Shown: positions 1 to 7,911, counted from the stretch's first letter. The stretch: DNA of 13,590 nt from Bacteroidota bacterium (GCA_017860555.1 JAGDMJ010000037.1:1-13590), one strand, 5' to 3'. Numbers and translations are program-made. The notes: generated by a model from the letters alone, not told the origin.

Positions 1-384
1 TTCCTCTGGAAGATCATCTCTCATCTTTCCCTCAACTTCATGACGATCGCGTCGTTGAAAGCTCTGCGCGGAGTTCTGGAGCTTTACGATTGGACGGGGA
101 CCGAAGCCAACCGGCGACGCATCGCGGGTCTCCGGAATGTGTCGTGGGCGCCCAAAGAGATCCTGTACCGGAGCGCGGTGATTCGCGGAGCGGAGGTGAC
201 CATCGAGGTACAGGATGGCCATTTCGCGGATGAGGGAGATCTCTGTCTGTTCGGATTGGTGCTCAGCGAGTTCTTCACCGCCTACGCCACGATCAACTCC
301 TTCGTACATCTGCACATCGTGACGAAACCTTCGGAACAACATTATCACTGGGAACCACGCAGAGGGAACATGTCGCTTGCCTGA
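1..384 (+). CDS. tssF: TssF, T6SS baseplate subunit (3' end only)
   Basis: The reading frame is open from base 1 and ends at TGA 382-384, giving the last 127 residues of a protein that is usually about 600 residues long. It matches the C-terminal part of TssF (VasA/ImpG family). It has the conserved W-K-(I/L)-I-S-H-L-S-L-N segment at the left edge, then LKALRGVLELYDW, and near the end FGLVLSEFFTAYATINSF, which resembles the usual LFG-x-VLE-x-F-x-x-x-Y-A-S-I-N-S-F block. In known systems TssF pairs with TssG and TssE to form the cytoplasmic baseplate wedge on which the sheath and tube assemble. The true start lies outside the window; ATG 40 is internal. The last 8 bp overlap tssG, so the two are very likely co-translated. 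Confidence 0.93.
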   Translation, partial: FLWKIISHLSLNFMTIASLKALRGVLELYDWTGTEANRRRIAGLRNVSWAPKEILYRSAVIRGAEVTIEVQDGHFADEGDLCLFGLVLSEFFTAYATINSFVHLHIVTKPSEQHYHWEPRRGNMSLA

Positions 385-1420
385 GAACGCACCCATAGGG
401 TCGGGAATTGCCGCGCGGCTCTTCCGCGAAGGGTATCTTTTCGATTTCTTCCAGTCGGTCCGGCTGCTGGAGCTCTTCCAGGCGGGCGGAAAGAGCCCGG
501 GTGAGACATCGGACTTGAACGAAGAACGGATTCGGTTTCGCCCTCATCACGGCCTGGCTTTCCCCGCTTCGGACGTCCGCAGTATTGAAAAGCTCCAGGG
601 CACCCCGGAGCGTGCGCGCGTCACGGCGACGTTCATGGGGTTGTACGGGGTCGACTCGCCGCTGCCTGGCTGGTTTTCCGAGCCTATCGCCTTGGAGACG
701 GACAACGCCCGCCCCCTGCGAGATTTCCTGGACATTTTCAATCACAGGCTCTACGCCCTTTACTTTAGGAGCTGGGCGAAATACCGCCTCTTCCACTACT
801 ATAGCAGGCCGGCCGCGAGACGCCAACTCATGATCCGGATACTCGCTCTCAGCGGCCTGGGCACGGCGGGAAGCACCGAGAACCTGGATGTGCGTTCGGT
901 CCACCTCGCCGCATTTGCGGGCATTCTCTCTTCGCACGTACGCAATGCGGACGGGCTTCGGAACTTTCTCGCCGAGCTTCTCACGGAGATCACCGTCACG
1001 GTCATCGAGAATGTCTCCCGGTGGGTGACGATTCACGAGCGAGCCCGCCTCGGCAGGATCGGCAAACCGCGGCACGTTCTCAGCCTCACATCCTCCCTCG
1101 GCCAACGGGTCAATGACATCTCGGGAAAATTCCGGATCGTCCTGGGCCCCCTGAACCTGGAGCAGTATGTCTCCTTCCTGCCCGGAGGGAATCGAACAAT
1201 GATCGTGAACACGCTCGTGCGTCTATATGTTCGTGACGCCCTGGACTATGATGTCCAGCTCAAGCTCAAGACAAGTGAGATGCCCCTGCTGCGTCTTGGC
1301 GACCGGGCCCTGAAAATCGGACTCACCACGTGGCTGGGAAGGCCCCGCACAGAATCGGCCTCCCGTCTCGTCGACTATGACGATAGTTTCCATTCTCTCA
1401 TCCCATCAGGTGCCTTATGA
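377..1420 (+). CDS. tssG: TssG, T6SS baseplate subunit
   Basis: This 347-residue protein has the usual length for TssG (VasB/ImpH family), the baseplate wedge protein that binds a TssF dimer. Visible family features are the N-terminal FFQSVRLLE block, the RIRFRPHHGLAFPASDV segment, the FMGLYGVDSPLP motif (typically F-M-G-L-x-G-x-x-x-P-L-P), and the DFLDIFNHRLYALYFRSWAKYR stretch. The start is a TTG at 377 inside the end of tssF. No ATG or GTG lies in frame just upstream, and an AG-rich stretch with GAGGG at 362-366 sits about 10 nt before it. The stop overlaps the clpV start in an ATGA junction (1417-1420). The family call is secure; the exact start is less so. Confidence 0.94.
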   Translation: MPENAPIGSGIAARLFREGYLFDFFQSVRLLELFQAGGKSPGETSDLNEERIRFRPHHGLAFPASDVRSIEKLQGTPERARVTATFMGLYGVDSPLPGWFSEPIALETDNARPLRDFLDIFNHRLYALYFRSWAKYRLFHYYSRPAARRQLMIRILALSGLGTAGSTENLDVRSVHLAAFAGILSSHVRNADGLRNFLAELLTEITVTVIENVSRWVTIHERARLGRIGKPRHVLSLTSSLGQRVNDISGKFRIVLGPLNLEQYVSFLPGGNRTMIVNTLVRLYVRDALDYDVQLKLKTSEMPLLRLGDRALKIGLTTWLGRPRTESASRLVDYDDSFHSLIPSGAL

Positions 1421-4065
1421 TCACGAAGGATCTCAAGAAACTGTTGGAAAAGCTTAACGACCACACCACCCGCGCCCTTGAGTCGGCGGCAGGCTTCTGC
1501 ATAGGCCGTGGCCACTATGAGGTCTCCATTGAACATCTGTTTCTCAAGCTGTTGGAAGACGGGTCAGGCGATCTCCCGCGTATCTTCGCGCGGTTCAACA
1601 CCGACCCGGGCCCATTCTGGGACGCCATGGTGAAACGGCTGGAGAGTTTCCGCGCCGGCAATTCGGGGCGCCCCTCGGTCTCCCCTGTCCTGCTTCAGCT
1701 CATTGAGTCCTCCTGGATCACCGGTTCGATCCACCATGGATACCCGGAGATCCGCTCAGGCAACTTACTGGAAGCGTTCCTGGAGCACGAATCGCTGCGG
1801 GCCCCGTACGCTGATGAGCTCTCCGCCATCCGCGGGGATGAATTGCGGCAGGATTTTCTCTCGATCGTCGCCGGCTCGGTGGAAGACGCCCCGGCCAAAC
1901 TCTCGGTGGCGCGCCAGGAATCGGCCAAGGCAAAGCGCGAGGGGGAAAGCGCGCTGGACCTCTATACCAATAACCTCACGGAGAATGCCAGGGCAGGGAA
2001 GATCGATCCGGTGTTCGGCCGTGACAAGGAGATCCGCCAGATGATCGACATCCTCAGCCGCCGCCGGAAGAATAACCCGATCCTTGTGGGCGAGGCCGGT
2101 GTCGGGAAAACTGCCGTGGTGGAGGGGCTCGCCTTGCGGATCACGCAAGGAGACGTGCCTTCCAATATCACCGATGTGGAGATCCGCGGCCTGGATCTGG
2201 GCTTACTCCAGGCCGGCGCCGGTGTAAAGGGCGAATTCGAGAACCGCCTGAAGTCCGTCATTCAGCAGGTGAAAGAATCTCCCAAGCCAATCATCCTTTT
2301 CATCGATGAAGCGCATACGCTGATCGGGGCTGGCGGCGCGGCAGGCACCAGCGACGCGGCAAACCTGCTGAAGCCAGCGCTCGCGCGAGGAGAACTTCGC
2401 ACGATCGCCGCGACGACCTGGTCCGAATACAAGCGGTACTTCGAGAAAGATGCGGCGCTGGAACGGCGTTTCCAGATGGTCAAGATCGACGAACCATCGG
2501 CCGAAGTGGCCACGACCATGCTCCGCGGCATCAAGGCCAAGTACGAAGCGCACCATGGGATCACAGTTTCTGACGAAGCTGTGAGCACGACCGTGAAGCT
2601 TGCCGAACGCTTCATATCCGGCAGGCAGCTCCCGGACAAGGCCGTCGATCTTCTGGACACCTCCGCGGCACGGGTCCGGATGGGGCAGACCGCAAAACCC
2701 TCCGCGCTCGACGACGCAGAGCGGCAGCTCCAGTACCTCGACGTGAAGATCGCCGCGCTGCGCCGCGACATCGACTCGGGCATGCTGCGCGACGGCGAAG
2801 ATCTGGCGGCTCTGAAGGACGAACGCCAGAAGGCAGACGACGTCCGCATAAAGCTCGAAGGGCGCTGGAAAATTGAGCGGCAGATCGTCGAGAAGATCGG
2901 GGCGCTCCGGAAGGAGCTGGCGGACGTGACCGCTCCGCCCGCCGATCAGGCGGCTGCCCCTCAGACCAACGGCCGGGCCAACGCGCTTCGGGGTCAGATC
3001 GATAAACTGAAGGCGGACCTGAGTGCCGCTCAGGGAGAAGACCCGCTCGTTCACGCGGACGTGGACGGATCGATTGCCGCCCATGTGGTGGCCGACTGGA
3101 CTGGCATTCCTGTTGGCAGCATGATGAAAGACGAGGCGGCGGTTCTTTTGAACCTCGAGGGCAAACTGTGTGAGCGCATTCTCGGACAGGACGAAGCCGT
3201 ACGGGAGGTGGCGGATACCATCAGGACTGCGAAGGCAGGGATGAGAAATCCGGAAGCTCCCATCGCCGTCTTCCTGTTCGTCGGCCCGAGCGGCACCGGC
3301 AAGACCGAGTGCGCGCGCACCCTGGCGGACGTCCTCTTCGGCGGCGAACGGTTCGTCATCACGATCAATATGTCTGAATACCAGGAAGCCCACACCGTAT
3401 CGCAGCTCAAGGGATCCCCCCCGGGCTATGTGGGATACGGGGAAGGAGGTATCCTGACGGAGGCAGTCCGCCAGCGCCCATACTCCGTCGTCCTCCTGGA
3501 TGAAGTCGAGAAGGCGCACCGGGATGTCATGAATCTCTTCTACCAGGTGTTCGACAAGGGGTTCATGCGCGATGGCGAGGGACGCGAGATCGATTTCAAG
3601 AACACGATCATCATGATGACCTCGAACCTCGGGTCCGATGTCTTCATGCAGGTGTGCACGGAGGATGAACACCCGACGCCCGATCAGCTTCGCGAAGCCA
3701 TTCACCCGCAGCTGGTGAACCATTTCCAGGCCGCTTTGCTGGCGCGCATGAAGGTCGTCCCCTTCTACCCCCTGCGGAAGGAAACGATGAAGGGGATCGT
3801 GCGCCTAAAACTGAGCCAGATCGGTAAGCGACTCAGCGAGGCGCACGGTATAACGTTCGGCTTTGATCCGACTGTCGTGGATCGCATCTCCGACCGTTGC
3901 ACCGAGATCGACACAGGGGCACGCAACATCGACTTTGTCATTGACAGGTCGGTCCTCCCTGATGTGTCAAAAGCCCTGCTCGCGAAGATGGCCGAGCAGC
4001 AGGTACCCGCATTGCTGACGTTGGGAATGAACGACAAGGGTGATTTCACATACGCGTTTTCGTGA
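1417..4065 (+). CDS. tssH: TssH/ClpV, T6SS sheath-disassembly AAA+ ATPase
   Basis: This 882-residue Hsp100/Clp-type unfoldase has two ATPase domains. An N-domain (about residues 1-160) is followed by NBD1, with Walker A GEAGVGKT at 225-232 and Walker B ILFIDEAH with D297 and E298. A coiled-coil middle region lies at about 420-560. NBD2 has Walker A GPSGTGKT at 623-630 and Walker B VVLLDEVEKAH with D695 and E696. It is ClpV rather than housekeeping ClpB because it sits directly after tssG, has the ClpV-like TTWSEYKRYFEKDAALERRF segment in NBD1, has a short middle domain after ARVRMGQ, and has a divergent N-domain. ClpV extracts and unfolds contracted TssB/TssC sheath in the cytoplasm so that subunits can be reused. 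All catalytic motifs look intact. The ATGA overlap with tssG suggests translational coupling. Confidence 0.97.
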   Translation: MITKDLKKLLEKLNDHTTRALESAAGFCIGRGHYEVSIEHLFLKLLEDGSGDLPRIFARFNTDPGPFWDAMVKRLESFRAGNSGRPSVSPVLLQLIESSWITGSIHHGYPEIRSGNLLEAFLEHESLRAPYADELSAIRGDELRQDFLSIVAGSVEDAPAKLSVARQESAKAKREGESALDLYTNNLTENARAGKIDPVFGRDKEIRQMIDILSRRRKNNPILVGEAGVGKTAVVEGLALRITQGDVPSNITDVEIRGLDLGLLQAGAGVKGEFENRLKSVIQQVKESPKPIILFIDEAHTLIGAGGAAGTSDAANLLKPALARGELRTIAATTWSEYKRYFEKDAALERRFQMVKIDEPSAEVATTMLRGIKAKYEAHHGITVSDEAVSTTVKLAERFISGRQLPDKAVDLLDTSAARVRMGQTAKPSALDDAERQLQYLDVKIAALRRDIDSGMLRDGEDLAALKDERQKADDVRIKLEGRWKIERQIVEKIGALRKELADVTAPPADQAAAPQTNGRANALRGQIDKLKADLSAAQGEDPLVHADVDGSIAAHVVADWTGIPVGSMMKDEAAVLLNLEGKLCERILGQDEAVREVADTIRTAKAGMRNPEAPIAVFLFVGPSGTGKTECARTLADVLFGGERFVITINMSEYQEAHTVSQLKGSPPGYVGYGEGGILTEAVRQRPYSVVLLDEVEKAHRDVMNLFYQVFDKGFMRDGEGREIDFKNTIIMMTSNLGSDVFMQVCTEDEHPTPDQLREAIHPQLVNHFQAALLARMKVVPFYPLRKETMKGIVRLKLSQIGKRLSEAHGITFGFDPTVVDRISDRCTEIDTGARNIDFVIDRSVLPDVSKALLAKMAEQQVPALLTLGMNDKGDFTYAFS

Positions 4066-4110
4066 TCACTCAACCGGGTGAACGCACCTGACCGTTGCAG
4101 GCGATCCTCA

Positions 4111-4176
4111 GCGAAGCAATCCATACGGATTGCTTCGTCGTACCGCCAGGTAGCCATCGGGGCTCCTCGCAATGGC
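4111..4176. repeat. Interspersed palindromic repeat, degenerate copy
   Basis: It contains a perfect 11-bp inverted repeat, CGAAGCAATCC at 4112-4122 and GGATTGCTTCG at 4127-4137, around a 4-nt loop, followed about 20 nt later by GCTCCTCGCAATGGC (4162-4176). On the reverse strand this reads as an ATTGCGAGGAGC arm, a roughly 20-nt variable spacer, then CGACGAAGCAATCC. I recognise this as the architecture of a short repeat found in many copies in environmental genomes (recalled, not searched). The hairpin starts 47 nt after the clpV stop and has no T-run, so it is not a classical terminator, although it could slow polymerase or stabilise the upstream mRNA 3' end. Confidence 0.6.
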
Positions 4177-4178
4177 AG

Positions 4179-4207
4179 CTGACAGGCGGGGCTATACGTG
4201 TGATAGA
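4179..4207 (+). promoter_or_regulatory. Possible sigma-70-type promoter for the cargo block
   Basis: CTGACA at 4179-4184 matches 5 of 6 bases of TTGACA. It is followed by a 17-nt spacer and GATAGA at 4202-4207, which matches only 3 of 6 bases of TATAAT but is preceded by an extended -10 TGT. It lies in the 158-bp gap between clpV and the next gene, a plausible place for a new transcription unit. The predicted start of transcription would leave only about a 10-nt leader before ATG 4224. The call is tentative because the -10 is weak and the host's promoter rules are unknown. Confidence 0.28.
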
Positions 4208-4223
4208 CTGGGATTCGTAACGC

Positions 4224-4802
4224 ATGCGCAAAACGTGGAGACTTCAGGGTTTTTCGGAAATCTGCATCATCGCCCCCCGTTCGCTGGTGAGTCAGGAGGA
4301 GCAAGGCGCATACCTGTCGGCACAGCTTGACCGTTGGCTCACGGACCCGCTAACCCGCAAGAGTGTGCTCGAGATCTACGAAAGCCTTCGCGGCCAATCG
4401 GCGTTGCTGGCGAGAAGGCTGCAGGGACAGGAGTTGCATCGCTTCGTCAAGTCCGAGATCCTGGAAGCGTTCCGGCGCGGCGAGCTCGTGCTGATGCGCA
4501 TGCCGCACGTGAGCGTTCTGCCCACTCTCGAAATGCCGCGCCAGGAAGCACAGGCGGTTGCCGAAGAGCTTCCTCCAACTCAGGAACCGCTCCGGAAAGA
4601 AAAAACATGGGTAGGAATCGAGCTCGTGGATGAGAGAGACCGGCCTGTTCCCAACGCGCGCTACGTCATCGAATTGCCGGACGGCAAGAAAAAAACCGGA
4701 CGCCTGGATGGGAATGGAATCGCACAAGTGCGCGACATCGATTCGGGGACCTGCAAAGTGACATTCCCCGACTTCGACGCCACGGAATGGGATCTGGCCT
4801 GA
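4224..4802 (+). CDS. T6SS-linked protein with C-terminal transthyretin-like domain
   Basis: I do not recognise a full-length family for this 192-residue protein. The N-terminal 95 residues are predicted mostly helical and rich in Arg, Glu and Leu (for example QLDRWLTDPLTRKSVLEIYESL). A Pro/Glu-rich linker follows at about 100-126. Residues 128-190 form a small beta-sandwich of the transthyretin/carboxypeptidase-regulatory-like type (IELVDERDRPVPNARY, then LPDGKKKTGRLDGNG, then DIDSGTCKVTFPD). I recall similar modules in T6SS-associated proteins and at VgrG ends, so it may be a linker or adaptor. No signal peptide or membrane segment is evident. ATG 4224 lacks a clear Shine-Dalgarno sequence; in-frame GTG 4287 is an alternative start. 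It opens the block between clpV and vgrG, and its stop lies 14 bp before the ATG of the next gene. Confidence 0.75.
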   Translation: MRKTWRLQGFSEICIIAPRSLVSQEEQGAYLSAQLDRWLTDPLTRKSVLEIYESLRGQSALLARRLQGQELHRFVKSEILEAFRRGELVLMRMPHVSVLPTLEMPRQEAQAVAEELPPTQEPLRKEKTWVGIELVDERDRPVPNARYVIELPDGKKKTGRLDGNGIAQVRDIDSGTCKVTFPDFDATEWDLA

Positions 4803-4816
4803 ACGAGAAAACCATC

Positions 4817-5467
4817 ATGGCAGAATATCACACGGTGGAACAAGGCGAATACCTCGGCGTGATCGCGAAGGATTACGGGTTCGCCAGTTACTCCACGATC
4901 TGGGAACATGACAACAATGCTGCCCTGCGGGACTTGCGCAAGAATCCCAACATCCTCCTGCCGGGAGATCAGGTCTTCATCCCCGACAAACAGTCCAAGC
5001 AGGCGGAAATCAAGACGGGGAAACAGACGCGTTTCAAGGTGCGACAGGACAAGATGCTCCTGAGGCTCGTCCTGGAGGAGGTTTTTGGAGAGCCCCTGGC
5101 CAATGCAACGTGTCAGGTGACCGTTGATGGCAAAACGGAGGATCTGACGACAGATGCGAGCGCGGTCCTCGAGTTTGAGGTTTCCCCCTCCGCACAGTCC
5201 ATTCAGCTGGTCGTCAAGGAGGAGGGGAATCAACTTCAGGGAATTGCCATTCCACTCAAGCTCGGGCATCTCGATCCCGTCGACGAGCAGACAGGGCAGA
5301 TCGCCCGCTTGAACAACCTTGGATACTTTGCAGGTCCCCTGGACCAGGTGGACGAAAAGCTTCTCCGGTCGGCTATCGAGGAATTTCAATGCGATCTAGC
5401 ATTGCAGGTGGACGGCAAGTGCGGACCAAAAACGCAGGCAAAGCTCATGGAGATCCACGGATGCTGA
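4817..5467 (+). CDS. LysM and peptidoglycan-binding domain protein (paralogue 1)
   Basis: This is a 216-residue protein with three modules. A LysM-like domain lies at about residues 4-57 (YHTVEQGEYLGVIAKDYGF ... NPNILLPGDQVFIP), a transthyretin-like beta-sandwich at about 80-135, and a PG_binding_1-type domain at about 158-213 (ARLNNLGYFAGPLDQ ... AIEEFQCDLALQVDGKCGPKTQAKL). LysM domains bind GlcNAc-containing glycans and PG_binding_1 binds peptidoglycan. Despite this, there is no signal peptide, which fits export through the T6SS or a cytoplasmic loading role. I chose ATG 4817 because LysM begins there and the paralogue at 7247 starts in the same register; in-frame ATG 4787, overlapping the previous gene by 16 bp, is possible. 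No strong ribosome binding site is visible. Confidence 0.88.
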   Translation: MAEYHTVEQGEYLGVIAKDYGFASYSTIWEHDNNAALRDLRKNPNILLPGDQVFIPDKQSKQAEIKTGKQTRFKVRQDKMLLRLVLEEVFGEPLANATCQVTVDGKTEDLTTDASAVLEFEVSPSAQSIQLVVKEEGNQLQGIAIPLKLGHLDPVDEQTGQIARLNNLGYFAGPLDQVDEKLLRSAIEEFQCDLALQVDGKCGPKTQAKLMEIHGC

Positions 5468-5503
5468 GTTGCTACGGACAAATGAGGATGTCCATTCTAT
5501 CAT

Positions 5504-7222
5504 GTGAGTGGTTCTATGGCTGACGGGGACAATCAGGAGACGAAGCCTGGAGAGCAGTCGACCGCGACACCCGCAGGGGGTGATACGACTCCGGTCCTCA
5601 TCGCCCCTGCTGCGGATGGACAGTTCAACACCATCCGGATGGGGATCTTGCCCAAGGGGTGCCTCACCATGGAGGACAATCACTTCCAATTCGATTCCTC
5701 CTTTGTGACGCCGCTAGGAACGACGATCGATGTGGACCCTCTCAAGAAGTTGCTTGACAGGCGCAAAGGTTTCAAGCTCAGCCTCTTCGGGCATACCGAT
5801 CCGGTGGGCAAAGACGATTACAACAAGGTCCTGAGCGGCCGGAGGGCGCAGGCGATCTTCGGGTTGCTGGTTCGGGACGTGGAGTTGTGGAAGGACCTGT
5901 ATTTCCACCACGACACACAAGGGAAGGACAAATGGGGCGTCAAAGCCGTCCAGGTCATGCTGAATCTCGTCGGGCCGACGCCGGCAGGGAACGCCGATGG
6001 AAAGATCGGTTCAGGCACACGTACCGCCCTGAAGGATTTTGAAGAGGCGAATGGCCTTCCAACCAGAGGTTTTGATGCCAAGGAAGAGATATCGGCAGGG
6101 ACTTTCGACGTCCTCGCAAAACTCTACATGGATGCCATCTGCAAAGATGACGATGGAAACAATTTTCAACTGACACCCGAGCAATTCATCGCAGGAGGAA
6201 AAGGAAAAGACGGCAAGGGGGATTTTCAGGGGTGCAGCGAGTTCAATCCACTCATGATCTTTTCTCGCGATGAGAAGGCGTTCTTCGACCGGGAGGCAAA
6301 CAAGGATGCTCGCAACGAAGAAAACCGTGATAACCGACGGACCATGATCCTCTTGTATCCCCCCGAGACGCGGATTGATCCGACCAAATGGCCCTGTCCC
6401 ACCGTCAAAGAGGGAATCACCGGCTGTCAGAAACGGTTTTTCGCGAACGCAAAGGATCGTCGGAGCAACCAGGAAACACGTCGAGAGCACAAGGATGAAA
6501 AGAAGCAGCCGGACATGATAGGGACGTATGCCTGCCGCTTCTATGACCGCCAGACCTCCGACTCCCCGTGTGAGCGGGGTGAGGCTGTGGAGGTCCTCTG
6601 CTTCGTCTTCCTGAAGCTCTTCAACGACACCTTCACCACGGTGCTTGCTGACACTCAGTACACTCTCAAGGGTCTAGAGAAAGGATTCAGCGTCACTGCC
6701 AGGACCGACACGGACGGCGTCCTCAGGCACGAGAACATTCCTGATGATCATTATGAGATCACGGTTGGGCAGGCCGTCGAGATTGTCGAGCCGTTTTACA
6801 TGACAGATGTGGAGTTGCACAAGGATCGCCCATGGTTTATGAGGATCCACGGCGCGAGAACGGACGCGGAGCACTTTGTGGAAGTTCAGGTGCTCGACGC
6901 GAAGGGCAATCCCCTTCCGGATATTCGGATGAATCTTGTCACGGCGGATGGGGCGACAGAGCCCGCGCAGACGGATGCCGATGGAGTGGCGCGATGGTTC
7001 GCGCTCAAAGAGGAAGAAGTACGGATTGCGTTCGAAGGTGACGAGCACTTCCCCGAGGAGGAACCTCCCACGCAGGTGGCGTCTGCCGGCAATGAGGCGC
7101 CGGGCAAACCGAGGTCCCCGCTTGCGACGGTGGACGAGTTCCCTCCCGATGAAGAAGGAAGCGATAAGGCTGCATTGGACGAGAGCAGTGCAGCACCAGG
7201 GCGATTCAAACGTCCAACTTAA
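5504..7222 (+). CDS. OmpA-like protein with inserted peptidoglycan-binding domain and two beta-sandwich domains
   Basis: This 572-residue protein has no signal peptide or transmembrane helix. The first half of an OmpA-C fold lies at about 61-125, including FGHTDPVGKDDYN and LSGRRAQA. A PG_binding_1-type domain follows at about 145-190 (AVQVMLNLVG ... ADGKIGSGTRTALKDFEEANGL). The expected last OmpA element, N-R-R-x-x-x-x-L, appears only at 277-285 (DNRRTMILLY), so the OmpA fold seems split by the insertion. Next is a Cys-containing segment with WPCP at 296-299, ITGCQKRFF, and CRFYDR at 344-349. Transthyretin-like domains lie at about 370-425 and 458-512, and an acidic, Pro/Ala-rich tail ends the protein. 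OmpA-C domains normally bind diaminopimelate in peptidoglycan. The start is GTG 5504 or ATG 5516; neither has a clear ribosome binding site. It lies between the two LysM paralogues, and wall-binding cargo or an effector accessory is the likely role (inference). Confidence 0.88.
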   Translation: MSGSMADGDNQETKPGEQSTATPAGGDTTPVLIAPAADGQFNTIRMGILPKGCLTMEDNHFQFDSSFVTPLGTTIDVDPLKKLLDRRKGFKLSLFGHTDPVGKDDYNKVLSGRRAQAIFGLLVRDVELWKDLYFHHDTQGKDKWGVKAVQVMLNLVGPTPAGNADGKIGSGTRTALKDFEEANGLPTRGFDAKEEISAGTFDVLAKLYMDAICKDDDGNNFQLTPEQFIAGGKGKDGKGDFQGCSEFNPLMIFSRDEKAFFDREANKDARNEENRDNRRTMILLYPPETRIDPTKWPCPTVKEGITGCQKRFFANAKDRRSNQETRREHKDEKKQPDMIGTYACRFYDRQTSDSPCERGEAVEVLCFVFLKLFNDTFTTVLADTQYTLKGLEKGFSVTARTDTDGVLRHENIPDDHYEITVGQAVEIVEPFYMTDVELHKDRPWFMRIHGARTDAEHFVEVQVLDAKGNPLPDIRMNLVTADGATEPAQTDADGVARWFALKEEEVRIAFEGDEHFPEEEPPTQVASAGNEAPGKPRSPLATVDEFPPDEEGSDKAALDESSAAPGRFKRPT

Positions 7223-7246
7223 CGGATCACAAAGCATTGAACATCT

Positions 7247-7900
7247 ATGTCTGAAGCACATCGCGTTGAACAGGGGGAGTCACTCTATTCCATCGCAAAG
7301 AAACATGGATTCCCGAATTGGCGGCTGATCTTCGATGACCCCGCAAATACGGAGCTGAAGAAGAAGCGACCCAATCCGCACGTTCTGCAACCGGGCGACA
7401 TCGTCCAGATCCCCGAGGTTCCGAAGGAGCCGCACTTGAAGGTGCCTCTGGACGGGAGAACGGTAATCACCCGAACCAGGCAGGGATTTCAACCGATCCG
7501 CATTCTCCTGCTGGGCCAGGACAGGCTACCCCGGACGAATACCGAGTATACGCTCAAGTTCCAAGGGGGCGAGGTAAAAGGCAAAACCAATGGGGCGGGT
7601 CTGGTGCGAGAAGAGATACCTGTAGATGCGCGCGAGCTGACCCTGCATGTGGAGGATGATCGCTGGGTCCTTCGAGTGGGGGACCTCAACCCCCTGACGC
7701 CTGACACCAATGACCAAGGGGTCGAAGGGGCAAAGGCGCGGCTCAGGAACCTCGGTTACTTCCTGGCGGACGTAAACAGTGACCCGAACAAGGAATTCAA
7801 GTCGGCCCTGATCAAGTTCCAGGCAGACCAGGGACTCAAGAAAAGCGGCGACCTGGACGATGCAACTCGTCAGGCGCTCATGGCAAGACACGGAAGCTGA
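7247..7900 (+). CDS. LysM and peptidoglycan-binding domain protein (paralogue 2)
   Basis: This 217-residue protein has the same three-part plan as the gene at 4817. LysM is at about 5-57 (HRVEQGESLYSIAKKHGF ... NPHVLQPGDIVQIPE), a beta-sandwich at about 82-136 (PIRILLLGQDRLPRTNTEYTL), and PG_binding_1 at about 157-213 (AKARLRNLGYFLADV ... KFQADQGLKKSGDLDDATRQAL). Shared residues such as VEQGE at the start, NP-x-x-L-x-PGD in LysM and R-L-x-NLGYF in the third domain show that the two genes are paralogues, although the middle domains have diverged strongly. No signal peptide is seen. The gene starts 24 nt after the OmpA-like gene with no clear ribosome binding site, and ends 11 nt before the beta-lactamase-like gene, so it is probably in the same operon. 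Confidence 0.88.
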   Translation: MSEAHRVEQGESLYSIAKKHGFPNWRLIFDDPANTELKKKRPNPHVLQPGDIVQIPEVPKEPHLKVPLDGRTVITRTRQGFQPIRILLLGQDRLPRTNTEYTLKFQGGEVKGKTNGAGLVREEIPVDARELTLHVEDDRWVLRVGDLNPLTPDTNDQGVEGAKARLRNLGYFLADVNSDPNKEFKSALIKFQADQGLKKSGDLDDATRQALMARHGS

Positions 7901-7905
7901 AAGGA
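7901..7905 (+). promoter_or_regulatory. Ribosome binding site for the 7912 gene
   Basis: AAGGA sits 6 nt before GTG 7912 in the 11-nt gap after the LysM paralogue, and it supports this non-ATG start. Confidence 0.65.
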
Positions 7906-7911
7906 CTGGCA

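Noticed and set aside
293..1105. A 270-codon reverse-strand open frame across tssF/tssG
   Set aside because: It is antisense to well-conserved TssG sequence, has no recognisable domain and no independent support.
2203..3723. A 506-codon open frame on the reverse strand inside clpV
   Set aside because: It is fully antisense to clpV, whose motifs are intact throughout. The predicted protein resembles no family and is typical of antisense frames opened by GC-rich codon bias.
4112..4137. Perfect hairpin after clpV as a Rho-independent terminator
   Set aside because: No T-rich run follows the stem and the surrounding bases match an interspersed repeat better. A termination role is not excluded but is not supported.
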